A stretch of 26,471 nucleotides of DNA from Lachnospiraceae bacterium UBA4292 (GTDB lineage: Bacteria; Bacillota; Clostridia; Lachnospirales; Lachnospiraceae). Shown one piece after another: positions 8,062 through 16,232 of the stretch; the stretch's first letter is position 1; each line of letters begins with the position of its first letter. Below the pieces are notes generated by a model. The model was not told where the DNA came from, made no database searches, and saw only the letters and a list, made by a program, of their open reading frames with translations. The translations under genes were made by a program, and so were the position numbers. The DNA is taken from assembly GCA_002395865.1 (NCBI GenBank), contig DGVE01000098.1:860-27330 (forward strand), given 5' to 3'.

Positions 8062-8403
8062 ATGGCTATTAATTCTCTCGATGAAGCATTGAAAAGAATT
8101 GCTGACCTTGAAGAAGAGGTCTCGAAACTTAAGACTGAAATCGAAGTACTTCGAAACCGAAATTTAGGTGGACGAAAAAAACATGATAAAAACTGGATGG
8201 CTTCATATAACGAGTTTATTTACAAATATGAAAGTGGCATGACATTGATGGAGATTGTGGCTGAGGGTGAGATCAGCAGAAGAACAGCATACAGATATCT
8301 GGAATACTATAAGGAATTATGCAAAATAAACGGAGGAGGTGAGGAATGTGACCAGAGAGACAATTCAAAAACTATTGGATATGGGAGAGAGCTTTACAAT
8401 TGA
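8062..8403 (+). CDS. small coiled-coil / helix-turn-helix protein
   Basis: A 113-residue protein. Residues about 5-37 form a predicted coiled coil (LDEALKRIADLEEEVSKLKTEIEVLRNR). After a basic linker (GGRKKHDKNW), residues about 55-85 look like a resolvase- or homeodomain-like helix-turn-helix (YESGMTLMEIVAEGEISRRTAYRYLEYY). It is therefore probably a dimeric DNA-binding protein. The ATG at 8062 sits five bases after GGGGAGG; the in-frame GTG at 8038 lies almost on the -10 box and is unlikely. Its 3' end overlaps the next gene by 56 bases in another frame, so the two are probably coupled in translation and function. Confidence 0.75.
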   Translation: MAINSLDEALKRIADLEEEVSKLKTEIEVLRNRNLGGRKKHDKNWMASYNEFIYKYESGMTLMEIVAEGEISRRTAYRYLEYYKELCKINGGGEECDQRDNSKTIGYGRELYN

Positions 8404-9817
8404 GTATAAAAAGAATAAGAATAGGTTAAGCTCTGATGTCTATGAAACGGTATGTTCTTTCGGTAATCGTTATGGTGGGCATATACTTCTGGGCGTTACG
8501 GAGGTTGAACGTGACGGCCGCCGGGTTGGAAACGTTACCGGCGTAGATAAAAACGAAGTGTATAACATGAGGCGAGATTTCATAAACAATCTGAATAATC
8601 CGAATATGTTCAGACCATCCCTGTACCTTGAATTGGAGGAGTTTGATTATGATGGTAAAACTGTTTTATGGACGTATGTTCCTCCTACATCATCGTTATG
8701 TTTTTTTAATAAAAAAGTCTTTGACAGAAATGGCGATGCTGACCAGGATATAACCGATAAGACTGATCGAATAGCTGAAATGATCAGTCGAAAATCCTCA
8801 GAGTATCGTGAACAAATGATTCTTCCATATGCAAATGAAACCCACTTGAAACTGGAACTAATGAATCATGTACGTGATCTCGCCAAAGAGAATAATAGAG
8901 AACGTCATCCGTGGCTCGATATGGATGATATGGAAATTCTGCGAAGTGCAGGTCTCTATACGGAAAATATAAGTACAGGAGAGAAAGGATTCAACCTTGC
9001 CGCAATACTTCTTTTTGGAAAGCCTGAGGTGATCAAAAGTGTTGTTCCAGGATATATGACGGATGCCATATATCGCGTGGAGAATATTGATCGCTATGAC
9101 GACAGAGATATTGTGGATGTAAATTTGATAGAAGCGTATGATAGATTGATGAGTTTTTGCCTGAAACATATGGATAACAGACATGTTCTCGAAGATGATA
9201 TCAGTATTGATGCCAGAGTACGTATTGCTCGTGAAGTTGTTAGCAATATTCTAATTCATAGGGATTATACCAACGCGTTTCCGGCCAAGTTAATCATAGA
9301 TAGGGAGGCGCTCCATACTGAGAACTGGAGTAAAGCAAGATTTACTGGAAGGTTGACAATGGAGTCGTTTTCTCCGTATCCGAAGAATCCTTTATTGGCT
9401 TCTTTCTTTGTCAACATAGGTAGAGCTGACACACTTGGCTCAGGAATGAGGAACCTTTATAAATATACCAGATTGTATTCTCATGCAGAGCCGATACTGA
9501 CAGAGGGAGATGTCTTTAAAATATGGATACCTCTCAATCGTGACGCCAATATTAACGCCAATGGCGGTAATCGTGACGTTAATGTCGGTAAAAATGGCGT
9601 TAATGATGACGCTAATACTCAAGAAAATGATTTGAAATTATCCGATAGAATTCTTGAAATTATGGATGATAATAATAGAATAACTCAAACGGAGCTTGCC
9701 AATGAGCTAAAAGTGTCAAAAAGAACGATACAACGAATGACTGATACATTAAAAAAGCAGGGCAAGCTTGAGAGAGTGGGCGGAACAAGGGGATATTGGA
9801 TAGTAAAGAGAATGTAA
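8348..9817 (+). CDS. AlbA_2 / HATPase_c_4 family putative transcriptional regulator with C-terminal winged helix
   Basis: A 489-residue protein of the widespread 'putative DNA-binding domain / ATP-binding' family. The N-terminal AlbA_2 (Schlafen-type AAA_4) segment is seen in ESFTIEYKKNKNRL...CSFGNRYGGHILLGVTE (about 13-50). A GHKL-type ATPase segment follows, with the diagnostic EVVSNILIHRDYTNAF near 295-310 and IGRADTLGSGMRNLYK near 355-370. An Asn-rich linker (about 397-428) leads to a winged helix (RILEIMDDNNRITQTELANELKVSKRTIQRMTDTLKKQGKLERVG). The GTG at 8348 is preferred over the GTG at 8339 because AGGAGGTG (8334-8341) is then six bases away. Family roles include transcription control and, for some members, phage defence; here the function is open. 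The region is AT-rich relative to the core genes. Confidence 0.86.
   Translation: MTRETIQKLLDMGESFTIEYKKNKNRLSSDVYETVCSFGNRYGGHILLGVTEVERDGRRVGNVTGVDKNEVYNMRRDFINNLNNPNMFRPSLYLELEEFDYDGKTVLWTYVPPTSSLCFFNKKVFDRNGDADQDITDKTDRIAEMISRKSSEYREQMILPYANETHLKLELMNHVRDLAKENNRERHPWLDMDDMEILRSAGLYTENISTGEKGFNLAAILLFGKPEVIKSVVPGYMTDAIYRVENIDRYDDRDIVDVNLIEAYDRLMSFCLKHMDNRHVLEDDISIDARVRIAREVVSNILIHRDYTNAFPAKLIIDREALHTENWSKARFTGRLTMESFSPYPKNPLLASFFVNIGRADTLGSGMRNLYKYTRLYSHAEPILTEGDVFKIWIPLNRDANINANGGNRDVNVGKNGVNDDANTQENDLKLSDRILEIMDDNNRITQTELANELKVSKRTIQRMTDTLKKQGKLERVGGTRGYWIVKRM
9536..9631 (+). repeat. degenerate Asn/Asp-rich coding repeat
   Basis: Low-complexity repeats built from GGCGGTAAT / GACGTTAAT-like units encode NRDANINANGG, NRDVNVGKNG and VNDDANTQEND. 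They link the ATPase domain to the winged helix of the AlbA_2 protein. Similar Asn-rich linkers occur in related clostridial proteins, so the tract is probably a flexible, length-variable hinge. Confidence 0.7.
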
Positions 9818-9923
9818 AAATAGGGTGATTTCACAGAGTGTTACTATAGTGACAATTTCATGGCAAAACAGGCCGATAATGCTATTATAGTAGCAGTTTA
9901 TAAATCGCTGTTTCGGAGGGATT

Positions 9924-10202
9924 ATGATATATATATGGGACACTCCGTCAGACATAGCCCTGCGTCTGGCGCGAAAACTCAGGTCGATCAGGAAGAGAAG
10001 AAAAATAACCCAGAAGCAGCTTGCGGCCAGAAGCAACGTGAGCTATGCCACCCTGCGCAAGTTCGAGCAGACAGGCCGGATCTCCCTGGAGTCATTCGTC
10101 AAGCTCACGATGGAGCTGGGAGTGGTCTCGGAGATCAACGACCTTTTCACCCAGCCGGTGTACAACAGTATTGAGGAGGTAGTAAATGACAGATACCGGT
10201 AA
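9924..10202 (+). CDS. HipB-like XRE-family regulator, 92 residues
   Basis: A compact DNA-binding protein. The helix-turn-helix is at about residues 18-50 (LRSIRKRRKITQKQLAARSNVSYATLRKFEQTGRIS), followed by SLESFVKLTMELGVVSEINDLF, the pattern of XRE/HipB-type proteins that often act as antitoxins or autorepressors. The ATG at 9924 is four bases after GGAGG. The coding sequence is more GC-rich than the preceding gene. It overlaps the next gene by 17 bases, so the pair is likely one transcription unit. No HipA kinase follows. Confidence 0.82.
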   Translation: MIYIWDTPSDIALRLARKLRSIRKRRKITQKQLAARSNVSYATLRKFEQTGRISLESFVKLTMELGVVSEINDLFTQPVYNSIEEVVNDRYR

Positions 10203-10404
10203 ACTTAAAATCAATGCCGACATTGCCCTTCGCGAGCAGATCTGGGCCCGTGATAAGGCCTTGTATGACTATTGGAACGACATGAATGTAGCAAGACGCG
10301 AGGGCGTGGAGCAGGGACGTGAAAACAGGGATAACGAGCTGGCGGCTATGTGGCGGCAGCAGGGAAAAAGCGAAGAGGAGATAGCTGTTCTGCTGGGAAA
10401 GTAG
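10186..10404 (+). CDS. short Rpn/PDDEXK_2-tail-like protein, possible remnant
   Basis: A 72-residue protein starting in the XRE gene, with GAGGAGGT five bases upstream. The sequence INADIALREQIWARDKALYDYWNDMNVARREGVEQGRENRDNELAAMWRQQGKSEEEIAVLLGK resembles the extreme C-terminus of Rpn-family (PDDEXK_2) transposase/nuclease proteins, which typically end in ARREGREEG...GxSxEEIA. The nuclease domain is absent. It may be a decayed remnant, or a stand-alone small partner of the XRE protein; the good ribosome site and the exact overlap favour expression. Confidence 0.6.
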   Translation: MTDTGKLKINADIALREQIWARDKALYDYWNDMNVARREGVEQGRENRDNELAAMWRQQGKSEEEIAVLLGK

Positions 10405-10521
10405 CAGGACTCTGCCCATGCTTCCTATAGATGTTATGGGGCGGTGAGCCGCATGACATGCCACATAACTAAGGATGGCATATCATATCAGCCTTTTTGT
10501 GCATTATTAACAACCGCGGAG
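10405..10521. other. non-coding spacer with minor inverted repeats
   Basis: No gene is visible. The stretch contains a short hairpin (GCGG, TGAG, CCGC at 10441-10452) and a pair ATGCCA (10458-10463) / TGGCAT (10476-10481) followed at a distance by CCTTTTT. These could form a weak terminator for the XRE unit, but the structure is not convincing. The remaining part of the gap to 10719 holds a strong terminator and a promoter, listed separately. Confidence 0.35.
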
Positions 10522-10563
10522 GCGGCAGGATGAAACGTAATCGTTTTATCCTGCCGCTTTTTT
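10522..10563 (+). terminator. rho-independent terminator
   Basis: A 16-bp stem with one G-T pair (GCGGCAGGATGAAACG at 10522-10537, CGTTTTATCCTGCCGC at 10542-10557), a TAAT loop and six T residues. It separates the XRE unit from the zinc-ribbon cassette. Confidence 0.93.
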
Positions 10564-10577
10564 GCGTGGAGGTGCTG

Positions 10578-10663
10578 AAAATGTAAAAATCAAGCACAAA
10601 GTGCAAAAATTAAGCTGGCGGTATTGACAAAAATTAGTGCAAAGTGTAAAATACAGATACATA
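10578..10663 (+). promoter_or_regulatory. promoter with upstream repeat module (copy B)
   Basis: TTGACA (10624-10629), 17 bases, TAAAAT (10647-10652). Two direct half-sites, AAAATGTAAAAAT and AAAGTGCAAAAAT, are exactly 20 bases apart (central G at 10583 and 10603), and a third, AAAGTGTAAAAT, overlaps the -10. The palindrome GCACAAAGTGC sits at 10594-10604. The layout matches copy A at 7421-7506 without gaps. It drives the zinc-ribbon cassette with a leader of about 60 bases. Confidence 0.78.
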
Positions 10664-10719
10664 AAACACTTTTAATGAATCGATCAGGAAGTAATTTGGT
10701 GAAGAGGGGGTGAGATAAA

Positions 10720-11700
10720 ATGGCAATAATAAAATGTTCCGAATGCGGACATGATGTTAGTGATAAAGCGGCTATTTGCCCTCATTGTGGGTATAGTGTT
10801 AGCGAAATACTAAAGTCCATAAATCAAGAGATGGAATCTCAGGAACCTAAAAATGAATGTATAATTTGCGGATCGAGCTTTATCGGTGATGTGTGTCCCA
10901 ATTGTGGTGCGTGTGCGGTCAGCCCTGTGAATAAGAGCGAAGATCAACCGGAGAGCACGACGCCGGGAGCAGAAAAATGCAGTAGATGCGGAAAAGAAAT
11001 TAGCGATAATGCAACTTTTTGCAGTAATTGCGGTGCCAGCTTGAAAAGTAATACAGAGAGTAAAAATGAACATCGAAAAGCCGTAGAGATAAAGGTGATC
11101 ACTAATGAATGTAGCAAATGCGGAATGAGATTCACAGGCGCTACGTGTCCCAATTGTGGTACAAGGAACGGAGAAAGTAAACCACCTGAAAAGTCGATAT
11201 GGAAGATGGATTTTGAGGAAGCTAACAGGAGTCCAAAAGCAATAGCTGTTATGTGTATTGTTTGCGTAATAGCATTTATGACTGTGATTATTGGTACATC
11301 AGGTGGATCAAATAAGAATAACACGAACAATAATAATTCAACAAAGAAGAATACAAGTTATTCTACTCAATCTGCCACGCCGGATTATAATTCACTTGCC
11401 AAAAAAGCAGCTCAAAGCTTGGTATATGAAAATATAAAATCTCCTTTAACGGCTTCTTTTTCTGCAGTTGAAATAGTTGAAAAGGATAGCAAAGGAAGAT
11501 ACCTGGTTACTATGGCGGTAGATGCTCAAAACAGTTTTGGCGCATACATAAGAAATTATTGGGCGGTTGTTGTCAGCGATATTCAAACAGATGGACATTA
11601 TAAATATAGTAAAAATTTTGGGGCTAATTGTTATTCTTCCAAAGATGCTATGTCGGCTTCCTTAGAATTGGTTAAAAGTATGAATAACTGGGGTAAGTGA
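10720..11700 (+). CDS. four-zinc-ribbon membrane protein
   Basis: A 326-residue protein. Four zinc ribbons occupy the N-terminal half: C6/C9/C20/C23, C47/C50/C59/C62, C87/C90/C101/C104 and C131/C134/C143/C146. One transmembrane helix follows at about 173-193, then an Asn/Ser/Thr linker. The C-terminal domain (about 220-326) contains NIKSPLTASFSAVEI and VDAQNSFGAYIRNYWAVVV, a pattern that recurs at the end of clostridial zinc-ribbon proteins. The charge pattern (KSIWKMDFEEANRSPK before the helix) and lack of a signal peptide put the ribbons inside and the C-terminal domain outside (inference). GAGGGGGTGAG supports the ATG. It is the first gene of a cassette and is followed after 10 bases by a lipoprotein. 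No enzymatic role is visible. Confidence 0.85.
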   Translation: MAIIKCSECGHDVSDKAAICPHCGYSVSEILKSINQEMESQEPKNECIICGSSFIGDVCPNCGACAVSPVNKSEDQPESTTPGAEKCSRCGKEISDNATFCSNCGASLKSNTESKNEHRKAVEIKVITNECSKCGMRFTGATCPNCGTRNGESKPPEKSIWKMDFEEANRSPKAIAVMCIVCVIAFMTVIIGTSGGSNKNNTNNNNSTKKNTSYSTQSATPDYNSLAKKAAQSLVYENIKSPLTASFSAVEIVEKDSKGRYLVTMAVDAQNSFGAYIRNYWAVVVSDIQTDGHYKYSKNFGANCYSSKDAMSASLELVKSMNNWGK

Positions 11701-11710
11701 GGTAGACTGA

Positions 11711-13849
11711 ATGAATAAGAAAGTATATAGATATTTGATTTGTGCTCTTTTTTGTGTTGTTGTTATGACGGCGTGTGCAACGCAGAACTATGATGATACT
11801 GATACACGTGGACGTACAAAAAAGACAACGCAGGAACATACCCATGATTATATGAAGTCAGTTGCGATTGAAGCCACTTGTGAAAGAAATGGGTTAGCAA
11901 AGTATGTTTGTGATTGTGGGGATGCATATGAGGAAGATATTTCAGCACTTGGGCATGAATATGAAAGAAAAGTAGACAATTATTACGAGTGCCAGAGATG
12001 TCATCAGGTAATTAGTGTTGATTTAGGATGGGATACGATTCCCACATTCCTTGAAAAAATAAAACGAAATAGTCCTTCCTTGATATGTAATGTTTGGGAT
12101 GTTTATGGGTTTTTTGATAATCCTGTTTCTTCAGGTAAGAAAGAGGATGGGTTGAATTATACTTTTTACGCAAGTGGGGATGTAGATTTTCCTTCCGTGT
12201 GGTTTTGTACAGATGATAATGGATATATAAAAAAGATAAAAGTTTGGCAGAGCTGTGTTTTAACAGATAAAAATATTAATTTTACACACTATGGCTTTTC
12301 TTGCTTTGCCAGATATCTTAACAATATTGAGGGCAAATCAGTTTCTAACATGTATAACAATGAAACTGAAATAATAAATGCATTAAAACGTGATTTTGGT
12401 GAATTAATTAAAACAGGAGATGATGAGGGCTATTCTACGTTTTCGCGCTCAATCATGGGGTTTGATGTTGATGGGGAAATAAATATATTGGGTAAATCAG
12501 GATCTTCGTATATCTGCACAATTGAATTTTCAATCACAGAAAAAAGAACGCTGGATGCCCTATTACATCAAGGAAAATACGTGGTGGTTGATCCAGGTAA
12601 TAATTCTGGCATTTATAATGATACTACTGAGACGATTGGAGAAGATTCTGGTAAAAATTCTACAATTAGTGATGCTAATGAGACGATTGGAAAATATATA
12701 CCTCTTTTTGAAATAGTGAGAGTAGTTGATGGGACGGATGAAACCCCAAAAGCTGGTGTGGGTAGTGGACTTGATCGTATCATGATATTGCTTAGCGAGG
12801 ATCCGGAACTAATCTTGAGTGAAAAATACAATAATGGGGATCTTGTACTCACGATAAGTGAAAATGGGGTCTTAAAAGGAGATAATAATTTAATAACTAA
12901 ACTGGTTAATTCATTTAACGGGTATGATGGGTATTACTTCAATAGGATTGGCAATAGAATGGTTTATAAAATCGATGACTGGGATTATGGCGAGGTATCC
13001 TATTATTATAAGGACAAGACAAACAGTACTGAGGAAATCCAAAACACAGGAGATGACAATTTAGAGACAATGGGGGGAAAATCAGAGATTAATGAACAGG
13101 GAGATAATTCTATGTGTCATACCCATATCTGGGTGACAGATAAGGCAGTCGTTGCAACATGTAAGCATGACGGAATAACAGAGGGAAGTCACTGCTCGGA
13201 ATGTGGAGAAGTGCGTGTAGCACAGCAGGTTATCCCAGCATCCCATAGCCCCGTAGCAGATAATGGTGTTGCAGCGAATTGTACAAAAAATGGCCTCACC
13301 GAGGGAAGCCACTGCTCGACATGTGGACAGATTATTGTGGCGCAACAGGTAATACCGGCAGCTCATAACCCGGTAATAGATAAAGCAATACCTGCAACGT
13401 GTACAACAGATGGCCTTACTGAAGGAAGTCACTGCTCGGTGTGTGGAACAATATTAAAGAAACAAGATACAATTCCTGCTCAAGGTCACGATACGGTTAT
13501 TGATCCGGCAGTAAATCCTACTTGTACTCTTTCCGGGGAAACTGAAGGCAGTCATTGTGCTATTTGCGGATGTGTATTAAAGACACAGATTGATGTTCCG
13601 GCTACGGGTCATAAAGTTGTCTATGTTCCTCAAGTCGAACCTACATGTACAACACCCGGTCATTCAGACGGAAGTTATTGTGAGGTATGTGGGGAAGAAT
13701 TTTATAAACAAATTGTTTTGCCAGCCTACCATATCATAACTACTTCAAGAGACTTTGTATTTGATGACGAAGGTAAGTTCATTGGAGAAATGGAGAAAAC
13801 CTGGTGTTATGTTTGCGGTGAGGTGTTTAAGACAGAATTACTTCAATAG
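11711..13849 (+). CDS. surface lipoprotein with five tandem C-x2-C / GH repeats
   Basis: A 712-residue protein. The signal peptide ends in the lipobox MTAC, giving lipidated C22. An N-terminal repeat unit (IEATCERNGLAKYVCDCGDAYEEDISALGHEY) is followed by a long unidentified region (about 95-460) with an Asn/Thr-rich strip near 300-325. Near the C-terminus (about 470-675) five units of about 40 residues have the form ATC-x4-G-x3-GSHCSxCG...IPAxGH. Such units are frequent in clostridial surface proteins; the C-x2-C and His spacing suggests metal binding or disulphides, which is not proven. The protein ends with CYVCGEVFKTELLQ. The gene is AT-rich and closely follows the zinc-ribbon membrane protein gene, so the two are probably co-transcribed. 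Confidence 0.83.
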   Translation: MNKKVYRYLICALFCVVVMTACATQNYDDTDTRGRTKKTTQEHTHDYMKSVAIEATCERNGLAKYVCDCGDAYEEDISALGHEYERKVDNYYECQRCHQVISVDLGWDTIPTFLEKIKRNSPSLICNVWDVYGFFDNPVSSGKKEDGLNYTFYASGDVDFPSVWFCTDDNGYIKKIKVWQSCVLTDKNINFTHYGFSCFARYLNNIEGKSVSNMYNNETEIINALKRDFGELIKTGDDEGYSTFSRSIMGFDVDGEINILGKSGSSYICTIEFSITEKRTLDALLHQGKYVVVDPGNNSGIYNDTTETIGEDSGKNSTISDANETIGKYIPLFEIVRVVDGTDETPKAGVGSGLDRIMILLSEDPELILSEKYNNGDLVLTISENGVLKGDNNLITKLVNSFNGYDGYYFNRIGNRMVYKIDDWDYGEVSYYYKDKTNSTEEIQNTGDDNLETMGGKSEINEQGDNSMCHTHIWVTDKAVVATCKHDGITEGSHCSECGEVRVAQQVIPASHSPVADNGVAANCTKNGLTEGSHCSTCGQIIVAQQVIPAAHNPVIDKAIPATCTTDGLTEGSHCSVCGTILKKQDTIPAQGHDTVIDPAVNPTCTLSGETEGSHCAICGCVLKTQIDVPATGHKVVYVPQVEPTCTTPGHSDGSYCEVCGEEFYKQIVLPAYHIITTSRDFVFDDEGKFIGEMEKTWCYVCGEVFKTELLQ
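13124..13732 (+). repeat. five tandem ~120-base coding repeats
   Basis: Units begin near the codons for HIWVTDKAVVATC, HSPVADNGVAANC, HNPVIDKAIPATC, HDTVIDPAVNPTC and HKVVYVPQVEPTC. The first three are close at DNA level (for example GGAAGTCACTGCTCG in two and GGAAGCCACTGCTCG in one), showing recent duplication; the last two are more diverged. Confidence 0.85.
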
Positions 13850-13880
13850 GTAGGCTATACTGGAAAGAATATGTGGTTTC

Positions 13881-13908
13881 TTTGGAAGGCGTTTTGTATT
13901 GGTATAAT
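13881..13908 (+). promoter_or_regulatory. possible extended -10 promoter for the second repeat lipoprotein
   Basis: TATAAT at 13903-13908 is preceded by TGG (extended -10), with a weak -35 TTTGGA at 13881-13886 and a 16-base spacer. An 8-bp inverted repeat, TCTTTGGA (13879-13886) and TCCAAAGA (13917-13924), flanks it and could be an operator or a weak hairpin. Confidence 0.5.
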
Positions 13909-13967
13909 GGGCCGTCTCCAAAGATAACTAAAATAGTAATAGATTGATAAGTCAGGAGATGATTTTG

Positions 13968-14903
13968 ATGAAAAAGATATGCACAATACCATGGTGTATC
14001 ATGTTAATGGTTGCAGCGATTTGCTTAACAGCGTGCTCTTCAAGACCTGACCACAGTACGAGAGGCGCGCAACATGATTATCGCCTCGTTGAAACGCTTA
14101 AAGAAGCGGATTGTACAACCCCAGGAGAAGCTTATTATATATGTGATTGCGGTAGTTATAAAAAGGAAACTATTCGTGCTTTAGGACATGATTTCGTTGA
14201 GAAGATAATATCCGAACCCACATGTGAAAAAAGCGGTGAAAAAGAATTGACATGTTCAAGATGCGGGTTGGTTAAACAGGAGACAATCTTTTCTACGGGA
14301 CATAACTGGAATGAAACTGTAATACAAGAGGCCACATGTAAAGCTGATGGTAAATCTGAAGCGGTATGCTCAAGGTGTGGCATCAAAGAAATTCGAACTA
14401 TATCACCGAGTCATAATTACAAAAAGACTGTGGTCAAGGAGGCTACTTGTAATCAAGAGGGGCAGGTCAGATTTGTGTGTTCTGGCTGCGGAGATGAATA
14501 TTGGAGTACAATTAATAAAACGTCACATAAATATGATACGGATGGAAAGTGTGTTTACTGTGGTACAAGAAAAAAAGGGGAAATAAAGGGTGGCAGTGCA
14601 ACGGGACTAACATACTTTGACCAAAAATTCAACGTTACACTGACAAATTCTTGTATGAATATCGCAGGCGGACTCAATCTGTTTTTTGATGTTAAAAAAA
14701 CATATGATAAAGAAGGAAATACTAATGTAGATCAATTGGGGTTTAATGTAATCGTAAAGGACTCCAAAGGTAATGTTGTTGCATCAGATACTGGTTGGGT
14801 TAGCAGGATTGTTGTAGATCAGACAGTTGAAGTGAAGATGTCGCTTGATTTTAAGATGAATTATTCTGAAAATTATAGTGTTATTGTTAGCTCAAGAAGA
14901 TGA
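13968..14903 (+). CDS. lipoprotein with four to five C-x2-C / GH repeats and a C-terminal beta-rich domain
   Basis: A 311-residue protein. The signal peptide ends LTAC, giving lipidated C23. Units such as EADCTTPGEAYYICDCGSYKKETIRALGH, EPTCEKSGEKELTCSRCG, EATCKADGKSEAVCSRCG and EATCNQEGQVRFVCSGCG are relatives of the repeats in the preceding lipoprotein. A last short unit (DGKCVYCGTRKKGE) leads to a C-terminal domain (about 215-311) with alternating hydrophobic strands (LGFNVIVKDSKGNVVASDTGW), which looks like an immunoglobulin- or FxLYD-like beta sandwich. The ATG at 13968 is nine bases after AGGAG; an in-frame TTG at 13944 would put extra residues ahead of the signal peptide. Confidence 0.82.
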   Translation: MKKICTIPWCIMLMVAAICLTACSSRPDHSTRGAQHDYRLVETLKEADCTTPGEAYYICDCGSYKKETIRALGHDFVEKIISEPTCEKSGEKELTCSRCGLVKQETIFSTGHNWNETVIQEATCKADGKSEAVCSRCGIKEIRTISPSHNYKKTVVKEATCNQEGQVRFVCSGCGDEYWSTINKTSHKYDTDGKCVYCGTRKKGEIKGGSATGLTYFDQKFNVTLTNSCMNIAGGLNLFFDVKKTYDKEGNTNVDQLGFNVIVKDSKGNVVASDTGWVSRIVVDQTVEVKMSLDFKMNYSENYSVIVSSRR

Positions 14904-14944
14904 TGGAAACAATAGTGTAGTGAACAAAATGAGGAATGGATATT

Positions 14945-15841
14945 ATGAATATAAAAGTGATAACTGTGGTATTGGCAATTTGCTTTCTTTTGTCTTCTTG
15001 CTCTTCTGATGAAGGGATCCACTCTGTAACTTATAATGACACGACTGCTTCGTTAAATAATAAGGCGGGTCAAGCGCAAGAACAAGAGCCTTTTATCGAA
15101 TATGCCAAAAGAGCGAGAGGAAGTCAACAAGATGGACCAGTTGTAAATGAATGGGTAAGCGAACTGTTGGATTTAGGATATAAATTAAATCAAAACAATG
15201 ATAACAACATAAAGGAATATGAGTACTGTAATGAAAAGTACGGAGTAACAATGTATCAAACCTCGTTACAGGAAGTAATAAAAAAAGCTTCTGAAGAGGT
15301 AGAACTATTTAATGTTCACGGTTATAGAACCGATAGCGCTGGAAATAAACATGAGGTGTATTATATTCAGGTGAGTTTAATAGAAAATAAAAAGGGCGCA
15401 TCGATAGAGGAGTATTATGTCGATATGATTACGAGTGTTGAAGAAAAATTAAAGAAAGAAGGTGTAGAGAAAGAATACTCCAGAGAATTAGCAGATACTC
15501 TTTTGGGCGGATCATGGTGGAAGAGAGCCAGACTGGATAACCCCAATTATGAAAAAAATGGAGGGATTACCACAATTAGTGGGGAATTATCTGAAATCTA
15601 TTTGCGTATGGAGGGGTCATATATATTAACTGTTTACTGTTCGGGAGAACCATTAAGCATAGAGAGTGCAGAGGAATGTTTTTTCAAACCTTCTATGTCA
15701 GGGTATCCTAAACCGGTAGAAGAGAATATTATTCATAAGGACGTGGTTGAGCTTTTAAATATGGGTGATGAGCATGGAAATACTCCATCCAGAACGGATA
15801 CGTCGTTTTTGAATAGTAAAGAAGGCTTTTTTTCAATTTGA
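14945..15841 (+). CDS. lipoprotein, N-terminal part of a frameshifted gene
   Basis: A 298-residue reading frame. The signal peptide ends SSC, giving lipidated C19; GAGGA lies nine bases before the ATG. No family is recognised. The region is mostly charged and helical, with an Asp/Asn-rich stretch near 85-95. It ends in KEGFFSI just after a run of seven T residues (15827-15833). Reading with six T residues would remove the stop and continue ...GFFQFDNRELPKPYN for 132 further residues in the downstream frame, giving about 428 residues in all. The truncated product could still be secreted, so the state of the gene depends on whether the extra T is real. Confidence 0.75.
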   Translation: MNIKVITVVLAICFLLSSCSSDEGIHSVTYNDTTASLNNKAGQAQEQEPFIEYAKRARGSQQDGPVVNEWVSELLDLGYKLNQNNDNNIKEYEYCNEKYGVTMYQTSLQEVIKKASEEVELFNVHGYRTDSAGNKHEVYYIQVSLIENKKGASIEEYYVDMITSVEEKLKKEGVEKEYSRELADTLLGGSWWKRARLDNPNYEKNGGITTISGELSEIYLRMEGSYILTVYCSGEPLSIESAEECFFKPSMSGYPKPVEENIIHKDVVELLNMGDEHGNTPSRTDTSFLNSKEGFFSI

Positions 15842-16232
15842 CAACAGAGAATTACCGAAACCATATAATCTTTGGTTTATAATTAGCTTTTGTAATGGCG
15901 AAAACAGTAATATACAACTTGATTTTGCAGGAAGAAAATGTCTAGGTATAGTATGGGCTCCTGGTTTGGCCGATTTTGATCAAGAGGCATATTTATTCTT
16001 TGAGAATCCCATAAGCCTTGATGCTCAAGAATACAATCTATTTAAAAACGACCTGTCAAAGGATTTAAGTCGTCTTAATGCAAATTTCACATGTAAAGTT
16101 AAAACCGCAAGGACAAATATATATGGCTATATTTCAGAGGGAATGGATAATGAGAAATTGTCTAGTATTATTCAGTTAGAGGGCATTTCGAATAAACAAC
16201 TCTTTTATCTGGAAGTAAAGTGGCGTGCTTAG
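15834..16232 (+). pseudogene. C-terminal part of the frameshifted lipoprotein
   Basis: This frame is open from the T run through to TAA/TAG at 16230-16232 without any stop and has no ribosome site or good start of its own (only a TTG at 15966). It reads QFDNRELPKPYNLWFIISF, then NIQLDFAGRKCLGIVWAPG, and ends in QLFYLEVKWRA. The direct continuation across the T run supports a single ancestral gene with a one-base insertion. Sequencing error, a true mutation, phase variation and transcriptional slippage all remain possible. Confidence 0.8.

Noticed and set aside
13124..13732. Regular repeats considered as a CRISPR array
   Set aside because: Units are coding, about 120 bases, imperfect, with no unique spacers and no cas genes.
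15966..16232. Stand-alone 88-codon gene starting at TTG
   Set aside because: There is no ribosome site, and the frame is open back to the seven-T run where it joins the upstream lipoprotein.
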